Shown: piece after piece, positions 1-8,087 of the stretch | Layout of the letters: every line of letters starts with the position of its first letter | How positions within the stretch are numbered: the stretch's first letter is position 1 | Source: Desulfosudis oleivorans Hxd3 | GTDB lineage: Bacteria; Desulfobacterota; Desulfobacteria; Desulfobacterales; Desulfosudaceae | Assembly: GCF_000018405.1 (NCBI RefSeq) | Contig: NC_009943.1 | Span: forward strand, 1,119,001 to 1,183,000 | Length of the DNA stretch: 64,000 bases | Direction of reading: 5' to 3' | Notes under the pieces: generated by a model | What the model was told of the DNA's origin: nothing | The model's input: the letters and a program-made list of their open reading frames with translations, nothing else | The model's database searches: none | Position numbers and translations under genes: made by a program

Positions 1-272
1 GGCCCTTTTTTGGTGTTCAACACCTTGCAGTGAATGGCGGTTTTGTCCGCCGCCTTCGGCATTTCACCGCCCAGGGCGTCGATTTCCTTGACTAGGTGGC
101 CCTTGGCCGTGCCGCCGATGGAGGGGCTGCAGGGCATGGCCGCCACTTTGTCCAGGTCGATGGCCAGCAGCAGAACGGCGCATCCCATGCGGGCCGCGGC
201 CAGAGCCGCCTCGCACCCGGCGTGGCCGGCGCCGACCACGATGATGTCGTATGTTTTCTCGTAAATTGACAC
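1..272 (-). CDS. mnmG: MnmG (GidA) tRNA modification enzyme, 5' part only
   Basis: The first 90 codons of MnmG, the FAD protein that with MnmE installs (carboxymethyl)aminomethyl groups on wobble uridine U34 of certain tRNAs. Visible are the Rossmann FAD motif [11 protein letters not shown] at about residues 14-24 and the family signature PCSPSIGG followed by [13 protein letters not shown] at about residues 48-70. The start is a GTG at 270-272, giving MSIYEKTYD, the usual distance from the FAD motif. The gene runs leftwards out of the window, so the C-terminal tRNA-binding part cannot be judged. It is divergent from the YitT-type gene across 167 bp that must hold both promoters; I see no clear boxes there. 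Confidence 0.93.
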   Translation of the reverse strand, partial: MSIYEKTYDIIVVGAGHAGCEAALAAARMGCAVLLLAIDLDKVAAMPCSPSIGGTAKGHLVKEIDALGGEMPKAADKTAIHCKVLNTKKG

Positions 273-439
273 GTTTTGCCTGTTTTGAAGGTATATAAAC
301 TGTTACAATACCGCCTGTAAACCTATAGCTCTTTCGGTCTCAGGTCAAGCCGTCCCGTGCGGCCCGGCCGACAAATGACAGCATACAACAGATAATCACA
401 AACAGGAAAAGAACTTACCATGGTTCACGGGAGTGCTTT

Positions 440-1360
440 ATGCAACTGTCAAAGCGGGTAAAACAGAAACTGGAACTCAATACCGGAGAGAGACTGCTGC
501 GCCTTTCCGTGCAGCAGGTCATGATCATCGCCGGGGCATTGCTGTCGGCCCTTGGATACGCGGTGTTCCAGGTGCCGCACAATATTGCGGCCGGCGGTGT
601 GAGCGGTCTGGGTATTATCGTCAACCACCTGACCGGTTTTCCGGTGGGCATGTTCTTCCTGCTGTTTAACATTCCGCTGTTTGCCCTGGGGTTTTTCTGG
701 CTGGGCCGGTGGCAGTTTGTCTGGTCCAGCATCGTGGCGGTGATCGTATTTTCCGTGGGGTCGGATATTTTTATCCGCTACCTGCCGCTCTGGCTGGAGC
801 ACTATCCGCTGACCTCTGACGGGCTGCTGGCCGCCATCTACGCCGGGGTACTTTACGGCCTGGGCACCGGCCTGATCTACCGCTACGGCGGCACCATCGG
901 CGGCACCTCCATCACCGCCCGCATCATTTATAACGTTACCGGGTATCCTTTGAGCCAGTCCTATCTTTTTACCGACCTGGCGGTTGTGCTGATCTCCGGT
1001 TTTATTTTTTCCATGGAGACGGCCCTGCTGGCGACGATCACCATCATCATGGTGGGCATCTTTTCCGACTTTGTGCTGGAGGGCAGCAGCCAGATGCGGA
1101 CCCTGATGATTGTTACGGAAAATCCGGAGCCGATCCGCTATGCCATTATCAATGAGCTGAAGCGGGGGGTGACCGAATGGGAGGTGACGGGGGGGTACTC
1201 CAAGACGAAACGGACCATGCTTTATCTGACCGTGCTGCGGTCAAAGATTTACGACGTCAAGTATATCATATCGCGGATCGACCCGGACGCCTTCATGGTG
1301 GTGGGGGTCTCCCAGCAGACCTGGGGCGGGTTCAATGCACCCAAAATTGACCGGCGATAG
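440..1360 (+). CDS. YitT family membrane protein with C-terminal DUF2179 domain
   Basis: 306-residue inner-membrane protein of the YitT/YqfU type (DUF161 membrane part plus a cytoplasmic DUF2179 domain). A short basic N-terminus is followed by about five to six hydrophobic segments between residues 25 and 210, including the family-typical stretches NIAAGGVSGLGII and YRYGGTIGGTSI. Residues about 220-300 form the soluble ferredoxin-like DUF2179 domain, with RGVTEWEVTGGYS as its recognisable core. A GGGAG lies about 7 bases before the ATG. The substrate is not established for this family and export or transport is only a guess. It converges on the ask gene with a 5-bp gap. Confidence 0.85.
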   Translation: MQLSKRVKQKLELNTGERLLRLSVQQVMIIAGALLSALGYAVFQVPHNIAAGGVSGLGIIVNHLTGFPVGMFFLLFNIPLFALGFFWLGRWQFVWSSIVAVIVFSVGSDIFIRYLPLWLEHYPLTSDGLLAAIYAGVLYGLGTGLIYRYGGTIGGTSITARIIYNVTGYPLSQSYLFTDLAVVLISGFIFSMETALLATITIIMVGIFSDFVLEGSSQMRTLMIVTENPEPIRYAIINELKRGVTEWEVTGGYSKTKRTMLYLTVLRSKIYDVKYIISRIDPDAFMVVGVSQQTWGGFNAPKIDRR

Positions 1361-1365
1361 GTTTC

Positions 1366-2778
1366 CTACCGGCCGGTTTCCACCAGGTCCCGGTGCAGGG
1401 CGCAGATGGCGTTCTGAAAATCCTTTTCATCCACCACGAACTGGATGTCCACCTGGCGCATGCATTTGTGCAGGCCCAGAATCTCCACACCGGCGTTGGT
1501 CAGGGAGTGGACCGCCGTGGGCAGCACCCAGGTGTCGGCCATGTTGGTGCCGATGGCCGATACCAAGGCCACCTTTTTTACCAGAATGTCCGCCGATGGG
1601 AAATCCTGCTTGATGTTGTCGGTGAGCCGTTTGATTTTGGCCAGGGGCGCCGCGATGTAGTGGGTGAGGGTGTTGGCGTTGGTGTCCTTTGCCAGGTACC
1701 GGATTTTTGCCGCCGCCAGGTGTTTGAGCATCTCCAGGTCGTGGTCCCACCGGCCCACCATGTCCTGGTCCCACACCTCGATGCCGGTGACCCCCTTCCG
1801 TCCGGCGATGATCTCCACCCGGGCATCGGTGCTTCTGTAGTCGTTGGTGATCAGGGTGCCGGGATGGTCCGGCTCGAAGACGTTTTTTACCCGCAGCGGA
1901 ATGTCGGTTTTTCGCAGGCCCCGGGCCGCGCCCGGATGAATGGCCTCCATGCCCAGGTCGGAGAGCTGGTCGGCCACGTCGTAGTTGGTGCTGCCGATGG
2001 TCTCCACCCTGTCTTCCCCGATTATCTTGGGATCGCCGCTGCTCAGGTGGTACTCCTTGTGAATGATCCCTTCCCGGGCACCGGTGAGCACCGCTATCCG
2101 GCTGAAGGTAATCTCCGTGTATCCCCGGTCGTAGCTGCCCATGATGCCTTCCTTGCACTGGGTATAACCGGTGACAATGGGCAGCTCTTCGGCAACGTCG
2201 ACGCTTTCAAAAGCCTTTTTGATGGTCTCGTCCAGGGAGAGCTGGTCGGTATCCATCCATCCGCTCAGGTCCATCAGCCGGGCGTTGATGCCCATGGACT
2301 TTAAGATGAGGTAGGAGTTGTGCGCGCTGTGGGCCTCGCCGATGGCGGAGAGCATTTCACGCACGGTCATCAGGTGCTCGTCCAGCTTGAAGTGACCGAA
2401 AGAGCAGAGTCGGGTCAGGTCGATCAGGCAGCTGCGGACCCCTTCGATGCGTTCCTTGACAAACCGGTCGGCCAGCTGTACGTCCAGGCCCAGGTGTTCA
2501 AAGCCTTTGTTGATGGTACACATCCGCTGGCCCACCCGGGTGATGGCCTCGCCCCATGCCCAGGAATCGTCATCCTTTGAAAACAGGGAATAGACGCCGG
2601 AGTCGCTGGTTTTCTTGTGCTCCAGGAGTTCGTTGGTGATGCCGCCGTAGGCCGACACCACGATGATGCGGTTGTAAAGGTCTTTTTCCTTGCGGTCCCC
2701 GACAATGATGTTGTCCAGCACTTTGTCGAACTGGCTCATGGCGGTGCCGCCGATTTTTTCAACCGTATGATTACCCAT
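1366..2778 (-). CDS. ask: Ectoine-type aspartate kinase (Ask_Ect)
   Basis: 470-residue aspartate kinase that phosphorylates L-aspartate, the first step towards aspartate semialdehyde. The N-terminus NHTVEKIGGTAM carries the kinase KxGGTS-like signature, but the rest diverges from housekeeping LysC enzymes and matches the specialised isoform linked to ectoine clusters, thought to be less inhibited by lysine/threonine. C-terminal ACT-type regulatory domains occupy roughly residues 330-470. It is the last gene of hemC-ectA-ectB-ectC-ask: the ATG lies 9 bp after the ectC stop, and a GAGGAG inside the end of ectC is the probable ribosome-binding site. Its presence implies ectoine flux does not rely on the general aspartate kinase. 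Confidence 0.92.
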   Translation of the reverse strand: MGNHTVEKIGGTAMSQFDKVLDNIIVGDRKEKDLYNRIIVVSAYGGITNELLEHKKTSDSGVYSLFSKDDDSWAWGEAITRVGQRMCTINKGFEHLGLDVQLADRFVKERIEGVRSCLIDLTRLCSFGHFKLDEHLMTVREMLSAIGEAHSAHNSYLILKSMGINARLMDLSGWMDTDQLSLDETIKKAFESVDVAEELPIVTGYTQCKEGIMGSYDRGYTEITFSRIAVLTGAREGIIHKEYHLSSGDPKIIGEDRVETIGSTNYDVADQLSDLGMEAIHPGAARGLRKTDIPLRVKNVFEPDHPGTLITNDYRSTDARVEIIAGRKGVTGIEVWDQDMVGRWDHDLEMLKHLAAAKIRYLAKDTNANTLTHYIAAPLAKIKRLTDNIKQDFPSADILVKKVALVSAIGTNMADTWVLPTAVHSLTNAGVEILGLHKCMRQVDIQFVVDEKDFQNAICALHRDLVETGR

Positions 2779-2787
2779 TTTTTCGTT

Positions 2788-3177
2788 TTACTCCTCGACC
2801 AGCTCGTAGGAGCCGTCGCTGTCGTGTGTTTCCCGGCCTGTGACCGGTGGGTTGAAGGCGCAAATCAGGCGCATGTCTTCGGTGCCGCCCCGCAGCACGT
2901 GGCGGTCATGGTTGTTCAGCGCGTAGAGCACCCCGTTTTTGATCCGGTGGACCTGCCCGGTGGCCAGGTCTTCGATGGTACCGTTGCCGGCCACGCAATA
3001 GACCGCCTCCAGGTGGTTTTTGTACCAGAACAGGTGCTCGGTGCCGGCGGCAATGATAGTCTCATGAAAGGAGAACCCCATGCCGTCTTTTTTCAGCAGC
3101 AGGCGGCGGCTGGTCCACCCCTCTCCGGTCACCTCACGGTCAGTGCCGAGAATCTCCTGAAGGTCCCTTACAATCAT
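2788..3177 (-). CDS. ectC: Ectoine synthase EctC
   Basis: 129-residue cupin-fold enzyme that cyclises N-gamma-acetyl-diaminobutyrate to ectoine by loss of water. The N-terminus [16 protein letters not shown], the central [16 protein letters not shown] metal/substrate-binding region and the C-terminal [12 protein letters not shown] are all typical of EctC, and the length matches the family (about 125-135). The start ATG overlaps the ectB stop by one base (TAATG), indicating translational coupling. No hydroxylase gene ectD follows, so the end product here should be ectoine, not hydroxyectoine; EctD needs molecular oxygen, so its absence fits an anaerobe. Confidence 0.97.
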   Translation of the reverse strand: MIVRDLQEILGTDREVTGEGWTSRRLLLKKDGMGFSFHETIIAAGTEHLFWYKNHLEAVYCVAGNGTIEDLATGQVHRIKNGVLYALNNHDRHVLRGGTEDMRLICAFNPPVTGRETHDSDGSYELVEE

Positions 3178-4451
3178 TACAGTTCTCCCTTGAGGTTTTC
3201 ATGCTTTTCCTTCAGGATTTCGTTAATCGACCGGTCGACAATGCTGATACCTTTCAGCAGGGTCTCTTCGTCAATGATCAGGGCGGGCAGAAATTTCACT
3301 ACCTGGTCGTCTCCACCGGCCAGCTCAATGACCAGGCCGTTTTCAAAGCAGCGTTCGGATATCTGGCTGGAGAGGCCCCGTTCCGGAATTTCCAGGCCGT
3401 AGATCATGCCCCGGCCCCGCACCGATGCGTCCAGTTCCGGGTATTTTTCGGCAATGGCGGTAAGCTCCCGCTCCATGACCGCACCCTTGTAATGAACCGC
3501 CTCTGAAAGATCATTGGTGTCCCAGTAGGACAGGGCCTGGGTCGAGGCCACAAAGGCCATGTTGTTGCCGCGGAAGGTGCCGGTGTGTTCCCCGGGTTTC
3601 CACTGGTCCAGGTCCGGCCGCATGAGAATGAAGGCCAGGGGCAGTCCCCCGCCGATGGCCTTGGACAGGCAGACGATGTCCGGCTTGATGCCGGCCGCCT
3701 CAAAGCTGAAAAAATCACCGCTGCGGCCGTTGCCCACCTGAATGTCGTCGATGATCAGCAGAATATCAAACTGGTAACAGATGTCGGCCAGTTCCTTGAG
3801 CCATTCGCTTCTGGCGATGTTGACCCCACCCTCGGCCTGAATGGTCTCCAGGATCACGGCGGCTGGTATGTCCAGGCCGCTGGAGTTGTCCGCCAGCATC
3901 TTGCGGAACAGGTCCAGTGTGTTGATCTCCGGCCCCATGTAGCCGTCATAGGGCAGAAAGCTCACGTTGGAACGGCTGATGTAGGCCTCGTCCCGGTAGT
4001 GGGTGTTGCCGGTGATGGCCAGTGCCCCCATGGTGAGGCCATGGTATCCGTTGGTAAAACAGACAATATTGGAGCGGGCCTTGACCATGCGGGCCAGTTT
4101 GAGGGCCGTCTCCACGGCATTGGTGCCGGTGGGGCCAGTGAACTGGATTTTGTAGTCCAGGCCCCGGGGGCCCAGAATGGTGTCGCTGAATTTCTGCAGA
4201 AACCGCTTTTTTGCCGTGGTGGCCATGTCCAGGCCGTGCACCACGCCGTCCGCCTGAAGGTATTCAATCAGGGCCTGTGAAATCTGCGGGTTGTTGTGGC
4301 CATAGTTTAAGGTGCCGGCCCCGGCAAAAAAGTCGATGTACTCTTTGCCCATTTCGTCGGTCATGATGGAGCCTTTGGCTGATTCAAATATCACGGGAAA
4401 AGACCGGATATAACCGCGAACGCGGGACTCCATGTTTTCAAATATACGCAT
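3177..4451 (-). CDS. ectB: Diaminobutyrate-2-oxoglutarate aminotransferase EctB
   Basis: 424-residue class III PLP aminotransferase converting aspartate semialdehyde to L-2,4-diaminobutyrate with glutamate as amino donor. It starts [19 protein letters not shown], the canonical EctB N-terminus, and contains [16 protein letters not shown] (substrate/PLP phosphate region) and the PLP-lysine segment [14 protein letters not shown] at about residue 250-263. An upstream in-frame ATG at 4506-4508 would add 19 residues encoded by a dispersed repeat; I reject it because TTAAGGAGG lies 7 bp before the ATG at 4449-4451. The 204-bp gap to ectA is long for this otherwise compact operon and is filled by two repeat sequences. 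Confidence 0.96.
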   Translation of the reverse strand: MRIFENMESRVRGYIRSFPVIFESAKGSIMTDEMGKEYIDFFAGAGTLNYGHNNPQISQALIEYLQADGVVHGLDMATTAKKRFLQKFSDTILGPRGLDYKIQFTGPTGTNAVETALKLARMVKARSNIVCFTNGYHGLTMGALAITGNTHYRDEAYISRSNVSFLPYDGYMGPEINTLDLFRKMLADNSSGLDIPAAVILETIQAEGGVNIARSEWLKELADICYQFDILLIIDDIQVGNGRSGDFFSFEAAGIKPDIVCLSKAIGGGLPLAFILMRPDLDQWKPGEHTGTFRGNNMAFVASTQALSYWDTNDLSEAVHYKGAVMERELTAIAEKYPELDASVRGRGMIYGLEIPERGLSSQISERCFENGLVIELAGGDDQVVKFLPALIIDEETLLKGISIVDRSINEILKEKHENLKGEL

Positions 4452-4466
4452 GTGCGCCTCCTTAAA

Positions 4467-4510
4467 TGTCATTGCGAGGAGTAAAGCGACGAAGCAATCT
4501 CCCGGCATGG
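4467..4510. repeat. Dispersed intergenic repeat of the CATTGCGAGGAG...GAAGCAATCTC type
   Basis: A sequence beginning GTCATTGCGAGGAGTAAAGC and continuing to GAAGCAATCTCCCGGCATGG. The ATTGC at 4471-4475 pairs with GCAAT at 4494-4498. I recognise this from memory as a short intergenic repeat common in several Gram-negative and deltaproteobacterial genomes; copy number here cannot be counted from one window. It ends 4 bp from the ectB ribosome-binding site. Confidence 0.7.
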
Positions 4511-4600
4511 TTGAATATCTGCTATTCCATTTTTTTTAATTTAATTTTTCGAGGGTCTTCCCTCAAGATGCTGAAACGGGTGGCATCCTCGCTGCCAAAG

Positions 4601-4632
4601 CAAAATCGCTATCGGGATCGAAATCGAATCCC
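4601..4632. repeat. Second dispersed repeat (CGATTTCGATCCCGATAGCG type)
   Basis: On the minus strand this reads GGGATTCGATTTCGATCCCG followed by ATAGCGATTTTG, a low-complexity CGAT-rich motif that I recall from intergenic regions of many proteobacteria. It lies between ectA and ectB, 91 bp from the first repeat, so the operon gap appears to be built mostly of repeats. Confidence 0.5.
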
Positions 4633-4655
4633 TTGCACTGCTGTGACGTACAGGA

Positions 4656-5162
4656 CTATTCTTCTCGCGGTGCCAGGCGGATGGGCCCGATTCGCATGCG
4701 GTTTTCCGGCGGTTCGGTCTCTCCCAGATCGGTTTTGTCAAAAAAGGGAGTGTCGGAAAACAGCCAGTCCGCGTCCAGGTGCCTTGCCGCTGATTGAAAA
4801 ACATGAATGGATGCCGTGTTGTCCGGGTCAATGGTGGCCTCGATAAATTCAGGCTCGGCCTGTTGGGCCAGAGCGACCAACAGGCTTTTGCCCAGGCCCT
4901 TTCCCTGGGCCTCCGGGGAGACCCCGATCTGCCAGACAAACAGGGTGTCGGGCCGGTCGGGCAGAAAGAAACCGGTGATATAACCGCACACCGTCTGCCC
5001 GCAACGGGCCACCATGCAGGCGTTGTTAAAATGGCGCGCCATCAGCGCATAGTAGTAGGTGGAGTTCACGGAGAGCACGCCGGTCTCCTGGGCGATCCGT
5101 TTCATGGCCGGACCGTCGCCCCGAACCGGACGGACGATTTGAATGTTGTCTGTGGTATCCAT
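4656..5162 (-). CDS. ectA: Diaminobutyrate acetyltransferase EctA
   Basis: 168-residue GNAT-fold enzyme that acetylates 2,4-diaminobutyrate at the gamma-amino group. The acetyl-CoA binding loop is clear: VWQIGVSPEAQGKGLGKSLL at about residues 84-103, preceded by the EctA-typical VNSTYYYALMARHF. The ATG begins on the base directly following the hemC TAA stop (TAAATG), so it is almost certainly translated from a hemC-ect transcript. It is followed by 204 bp of repeat-rich sequence before ectB. The length is slightly under the usual 170-190 residues but all core motifs are present. Confidence 0.95.
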   Translation of the reverse strand: MDTTDNIQIVRPVRGDGPAMKRIAQETGVLSVNSTYYYALMARHFNNACMVARCGQTVCGYITGFFLPDRPDTLFVWQIGVSPEAQGKGLGKSLLVALAQQAEPEFIEATIDPDNTASIHVFQSAARHLDADWLFSDTPFFDKTDLGETEPPENRMRIGPIRLAPREE

Positions 5163-6095
5163 TTATGTGGTCTGTTGTTTTCTGATTTCTGCCAGCAGGG
5201 CGGCGCCGCCGTTTTCCAGAACATGGTTTCCCAGATCCGTGCCGATGGCGGTTGCCTGGCTGCCGGCGCCGGCGCGGGTGTTGAATATAAATTTTTTGCC
5301 GTCCAGGCTCATCAGTCCCCCGGAAAGCGTGAGGCGGTCGCCATTCAAACGGGCCAGGGCAAAGGCGGGAATCGAACAGCCCCCTTCCAGCCGTTTCAGA
5401 AAGGCCCTTTCAGCCAGCAGGCAGGTTTCACTGGCCGGGTGGTTGATACAGGCCCGAATGGCCTCTTTTTTTTCAGCAGCCAGGCGGCTGGATGCCTCCA
5501 CCGCAATGCACCCCTGTCCCACCGGTGGAATAAATGTGTCGGGCGAAAACGTGTGGACGATCAGGTCGTCCATGCCCATTCGATGGATACCGGCATAGGC
5601 CATGAGAATGGCGTCGCAGAGGCCTTCTTTCATTTTTAGAACACGGGTCTGAACGTTGCCCCGAATATCCACGGTCCGGACATGGGGATAAAACCGTCCC
5701 AGCAGGGCCTGGCGCCGCACCGATGAGGTGCCGATGGTGACCGGTCGTGATGAATCACTGATGTCCAGATCTTTTTTGTGACTCACCAGAACATCCGCGG
5801 GCTCTTCCCGGTCGGTAAAGGCGATCAGTTCAAAACCGTCCGGCAGCACGGAAGGCATGTCCTTGGCGCTGTGCACGGCAATGTCGATATCGCCGTCGGC
5901 CAGCTTTGCCTCCAGCTCCTCGGTGAACACGCCCTTGGAGCCGATTTTCGCGATGGCCACATTCAGAACCTGGTCTCCCCGGGTATCAATGGGCAGAATG
6001 GAAGTGGTTATACCCGACTGTTTCAACTTGTCTTCAACATAACAGGTTTGCCACATCGCCAGACTGCTTTTTCTCGAACCTATTCTTATTTCCAT
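5163..6095 (-). CDS. hemC: Porphobilinogen deaminase (hydroxymethylbilane synthase) HemC
   Basis: 310-residue enzyme that joins four porphobilinogen units into hydroxymethylbilane for tetrapyrroles (haem b for QmoC, sirohaem for sulfite reductase, corrinoids). Motifs: N-terminal IRIGSRKSSLAMWQ, AVHSAKDMPS with the catalytic aspartate region at about residue 77, TSSVRRQALL, and the dipyrromethane-anchoring cysteine in LEGGCSIP near residue 240. No strong Shine-Dalgarno precedes the ATG, and the upstream 150 bp is very AT-rich. Its stop abuts the ectA start with no spacer, an unexpected pairing of a housekeeping tetrapyrrole gene with osmolyte synthesis. Confidence 0.97.
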   Translation of the reverse strand: MEIRIGSRKSSLAMWQTCYVEDKLKQSGITTSILPIDTRGDQVLNVAIAKIGSKGVFTEELEAKLADGDIDIAVHSAKDMPSVLPDGFELIAFTDREEPADVLVSHKKDLDISDSSRPVTIGTSSVRRQALLGRFYPHVRTVDIRGNVQTRVLKMKEGLCDAILMAYAGIHRMGMDDLIVHTFSPDTFIPPVGQGCIAVEASSRLAAEKKEAIRACINHPASETCLLAERAFLKRLEGGCSIPAFALARLNGDRLTLSGGLMSLDGKKFIFNTRAGAGSQATAIGTDLGNHVLENGGAALLAEIRKQQTT

Positions 6096-6893
6096 TTTTA
6101 ACAGTACGTTATAGTTAAGTTAGTACTTTTTTAGTACCTTGTAAGAAAAAATTTTTTAATCAATTATATAGAAAAAAGTAAAAATTTTTCAGCATAAACA
6201 AGGAAAAAACCGCTTGAAAATTAAAAAAATAAGCAATTACCTTTAAAATAACTATCTATAGCAAGCTCAAACTTGTGTGTCAACGTTTTTTTAATTTTAT
6301 CCGTAGATTGGCGTTTTTATCCTCCTGGAGACGGCTTTTGTCCTGGTTAAGCCCGGGGATAATTAAAAAATTTGGATCTTCTCCGATTTCGTGGATGCGC
6401 AGGGTTCAAGGATTCAAGGGGTCGAGGGTCCAAGGGTTTGTTTTTGAAAGATTTATAAAGGCTCTGTACCTGTTTTTGTTAGTGTTCTATTGTTATTCCA
6501 AAGGGAATTGAATCGTTAGTTAATAATATCTTGATTTCAAACCATAAACCGAACGTTCGGGCTTCATCAAGTCTTTATTTATAGCTTTTTACTTGACCAC
6601 TTGAACCCTTGGCCCCTTGCAAAGCCATCAACTGCACTGAAAATTATGCAAGCCTTTACTACCACTAATTGGGAGAAGAACCAATATTTTACATGAAAAC
6701 GGTTGTTTGATGAAACAGTGCAGGTCTTCGACCGGTGCTGTCCGGGCCGATGCACACGGCAGGCGCAAGGTACCGCTTTTCCGGGAGGCACTGGTGTGAT
6801 AGATTGTCCCCTGCATGGCGGGCCCGTTGGCAGGAAGATTTGTGCGCGGCCGCATCAACCGGTAAACCATGGGGCCTCCAGAACAGGGATGGT
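6096..6893. other. Gene-free region, AT-rich then repeat-bearing
   Basis: About 800 bp without a convincing gene. The part at 6100-6260 is strongly AT-rich and lies directly upstream of hemC, so it probably holds the hemC-ect promoter. The part at 6402-6619 is bounded by an imperfect inverted repeat. The part at 6700-6893 is GC-rich, has several short inverted sequences and leads into the radical SAM gene; I could not match it to a known RNA family. Short open frames in it have no recognisable features. Confidence 0.6.
6402..6619. repeat. Imperfect inverted repeat bounding about 165 bp, GGGTTCAAGG type
   Basis: The arm at 6415-6434 (CAAGGGGTCGAGGGTCCAAG) matches the reverse complement of 6600-6619 (CTTGAACCCTTGGCCCCTTG) at 17 of 20 positions; the left side extends outward with further GGTTCAAGG/GATTCAAGG units from 6402. 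A 12-bp perfect palindrome CCGAACGTTCGG lies inside at 6549-6560. This has the look of a non-autonomous repeat element; TTCAAGG-rich intergenic repeats are familiar from deltaproteobacteria. Confidence 0.5.
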
Positions 6894-7829
6894 ATGATGC
6901 CGGAGAGACGATATTACGATCTGAACCGCTATTTCCGGTCGGTTTTTGGATGCCGGGTGCACAAGATCACCCTTGATGCCGGGTTTTCCTGCCCCAACCG
7001 GGACGGTACCCTTTCCTCCGGGGGGTGCATTTACTGTAATGCGCGGGGCTCGGGAACCGGGGCCCACGCCAGAGGGCTGTCGGTGACCGATCAGCTGCTG
7101 GCCGGCCGGCAGGTTATGACCCGCCGGTTTAAGGCTAAAAAATTCATCGCCTATTTTCAGGCGTATACCAATACTTACGCGCCGGTGGACCGGCTGAAGG
7201 CCCTGTACGACGAGGCCCTGGCCGTGCCTGACATGGTCGGCATTGCCGTGGGCACCCGGCCGGACTGCGTGGACGACGCGGTGCTGGACCTGCTGGCATC
7301 CTATGCGAAACAGCACATGGTGTGGCTGGAGATCGGGGTGCAGAGCGCTTTGGACCGGACCCTGGCCATTATCAACCGGGGACACGACACCGCCTGCACC
7401 ACTTCCGCTGTTCAGGCAGCTGTGGACCGGGGGCTGCTGGTCTGCGGCCATATCATTCTGGGGCTGCCCGGTGAAAGCCGGGAAGAGATGGTGGAAACAG
7501 GCCGGTATATCGCGGATTTGGGCATGGCCGGAGTAAAGTTTCACGTGCTGTACGTGGTCCGGGGAACACCCCTGGCGGCCATGTCGGGCAACGGGGACTA
7601 CCGGTGCATGGAGCAGCAGGATTACGTGGACGCGGTGTGCGACGTGCTGGAGGTGCTGCCGCCGACTATGGTGATTCAGCGGCTCACCGGAGACCCCCAT
7701 CCGGATGAGCTGGTGGCGCCTTTGTGGACCCTGGACAAGCGGGGAACGCTAGAGGCTATCAACGATACACTGGAGCGCCGCGATTCGTGGCAGGGAAAGC
7801 ATTACAAAACCCTGCCAGGCCCGGGGTGA
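6894..7829 (+). CDS. Radical SAM protein, TIGR01212/YhcC family
   Basis: 311-residue protein. The iron-sulfur cysteines appear as CPNRDGTLSSGGCIYC (C-x12-C-x2-C), the non-standard spacing typical of the TIGR01212/YhcC family, where the canonical radical SAM motif is CxxxCxxC. Downstream family features include FIAYFQAYTNTYAP, GTRPDCVDD, WLEIGVQS and GHIILGLPGE (SAM-binding barrel strands). Start is one of two adjacent ATGs at 6894 and 6897 preceded by AGGGA; a longer frame upstream has no coding character. The family's substrate is not established. It converges on the dodecin gene around a strong hairpin. Confidence 0.88.
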   Translation: MMPERRYYDLNRYFRSVFGCRVHKITLDAGFSCPNRDGTLSSGGCIYCNARGSGTGAHARGLSVTDQLLAGRQVMTRRFKAKKFIAYFQAYTNTYAPVDRLKALYDEALAVPDMVGIAVGTRPDCVDDAVLDLLASYAKQHMVWLEIGVQSALDRTLAIINRGHDTACTTSAVQAAVDRGLLVCGHIILGLPGESREEMVETGRYIADLGMAGVKFHVLYVVRGTPLAAMSGNGDYRCMEQQDYVDAVCDVLEVLPPTMVIQRLTGDPHPDELVAPLWTLDKRGTLEAINDTLERRDSWQGKHYKTLPGPG

Positions 7830-7830
7830 T

Positions 7831-7865
7831 CTGTCACCGGGCGGGGGGTGCCCGCCCGGTGACAG
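7831..7865. terminator. Bidirectional hairpin between convergent genes
   Basis: Perfect 15-bp stem: CTGTCACCGGGCGGG at 7831-7845 pairs with 7851-7865, with a 5-base loop. There is no long T-run on either side, so termination may be weak or may need a factor, but its place between two convergent stop codons supports the role. Confidence 0.7.
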
Positions 7866-7874
7866 CCGTGCGGA

Positions 7875-8087
7875 TCAGTTCCCCTTGTATTTGAACGATA
7901 CCCGTACATTGGCCCTGTAGGCCACCACCTTTCCGTCTTCGAGTTTCAGATCCAGCTTTTCAACCTCGGCGATTCTCAGGTCCTGGAGCGATTTTCCGGC
8001 CTGGTCCACCGCGGCCTTGGCCGCATCTTCCCACGATTTGTCGCTGGTGCCCACCAGGTTGATGATTTTGTAAACGCTGTTAGCCAT
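7875..8087 (-). CDS. Dodecin
   Basis: 70-residue protein of the dodecin family, which forms hollow dodecamers that bind and buffer flavins (FMN/riboflavin). Family features: VYKIINLVGTS at the N-terminus, SWEDAAKAAV in the helix, RIAEVEKLDLKLEDGKV, and the flavin-stacking area YRANVRVSFKYKG at the C-terminus. The length is exactly typical (about 66-72). AAGGAGG precedes the ATG. It stands alone, facing the radical SAM gene, with two GC-rich palindromes 67-101 bp upstream of its start. Confidence 0.93.
   Translation of the reverse strand: MANSVYKIINLVGTSDKSWEDAAKAAVDQAGKSLQDLRIAEVEKLDLKLEDGKVVAYRANVRVSFKYKGN

Noticed and set aside
1393-2304. A 303-codon plus-strand frame inside the aspartate kinase gene
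   Set aside because: Antisense shadow of ask with no family resemblance.
4452-4508. A 19-codon N-terminal extension of EctB
   Set aside because: Encoded by a dispersed repeat, lies upstream of a strong ribosome-binding site, and is not part of EctB family proteins.
6700-6893. A 6S RNA, signal recognition particle RNA or riboswitch ahead of the radical SAM gene
   Set aside because: I looked for the conserved cores of these RNAs (for example GGAAGGAAGCAGCC of SRP RNA and cobalamin-box sequences) and did not find them.
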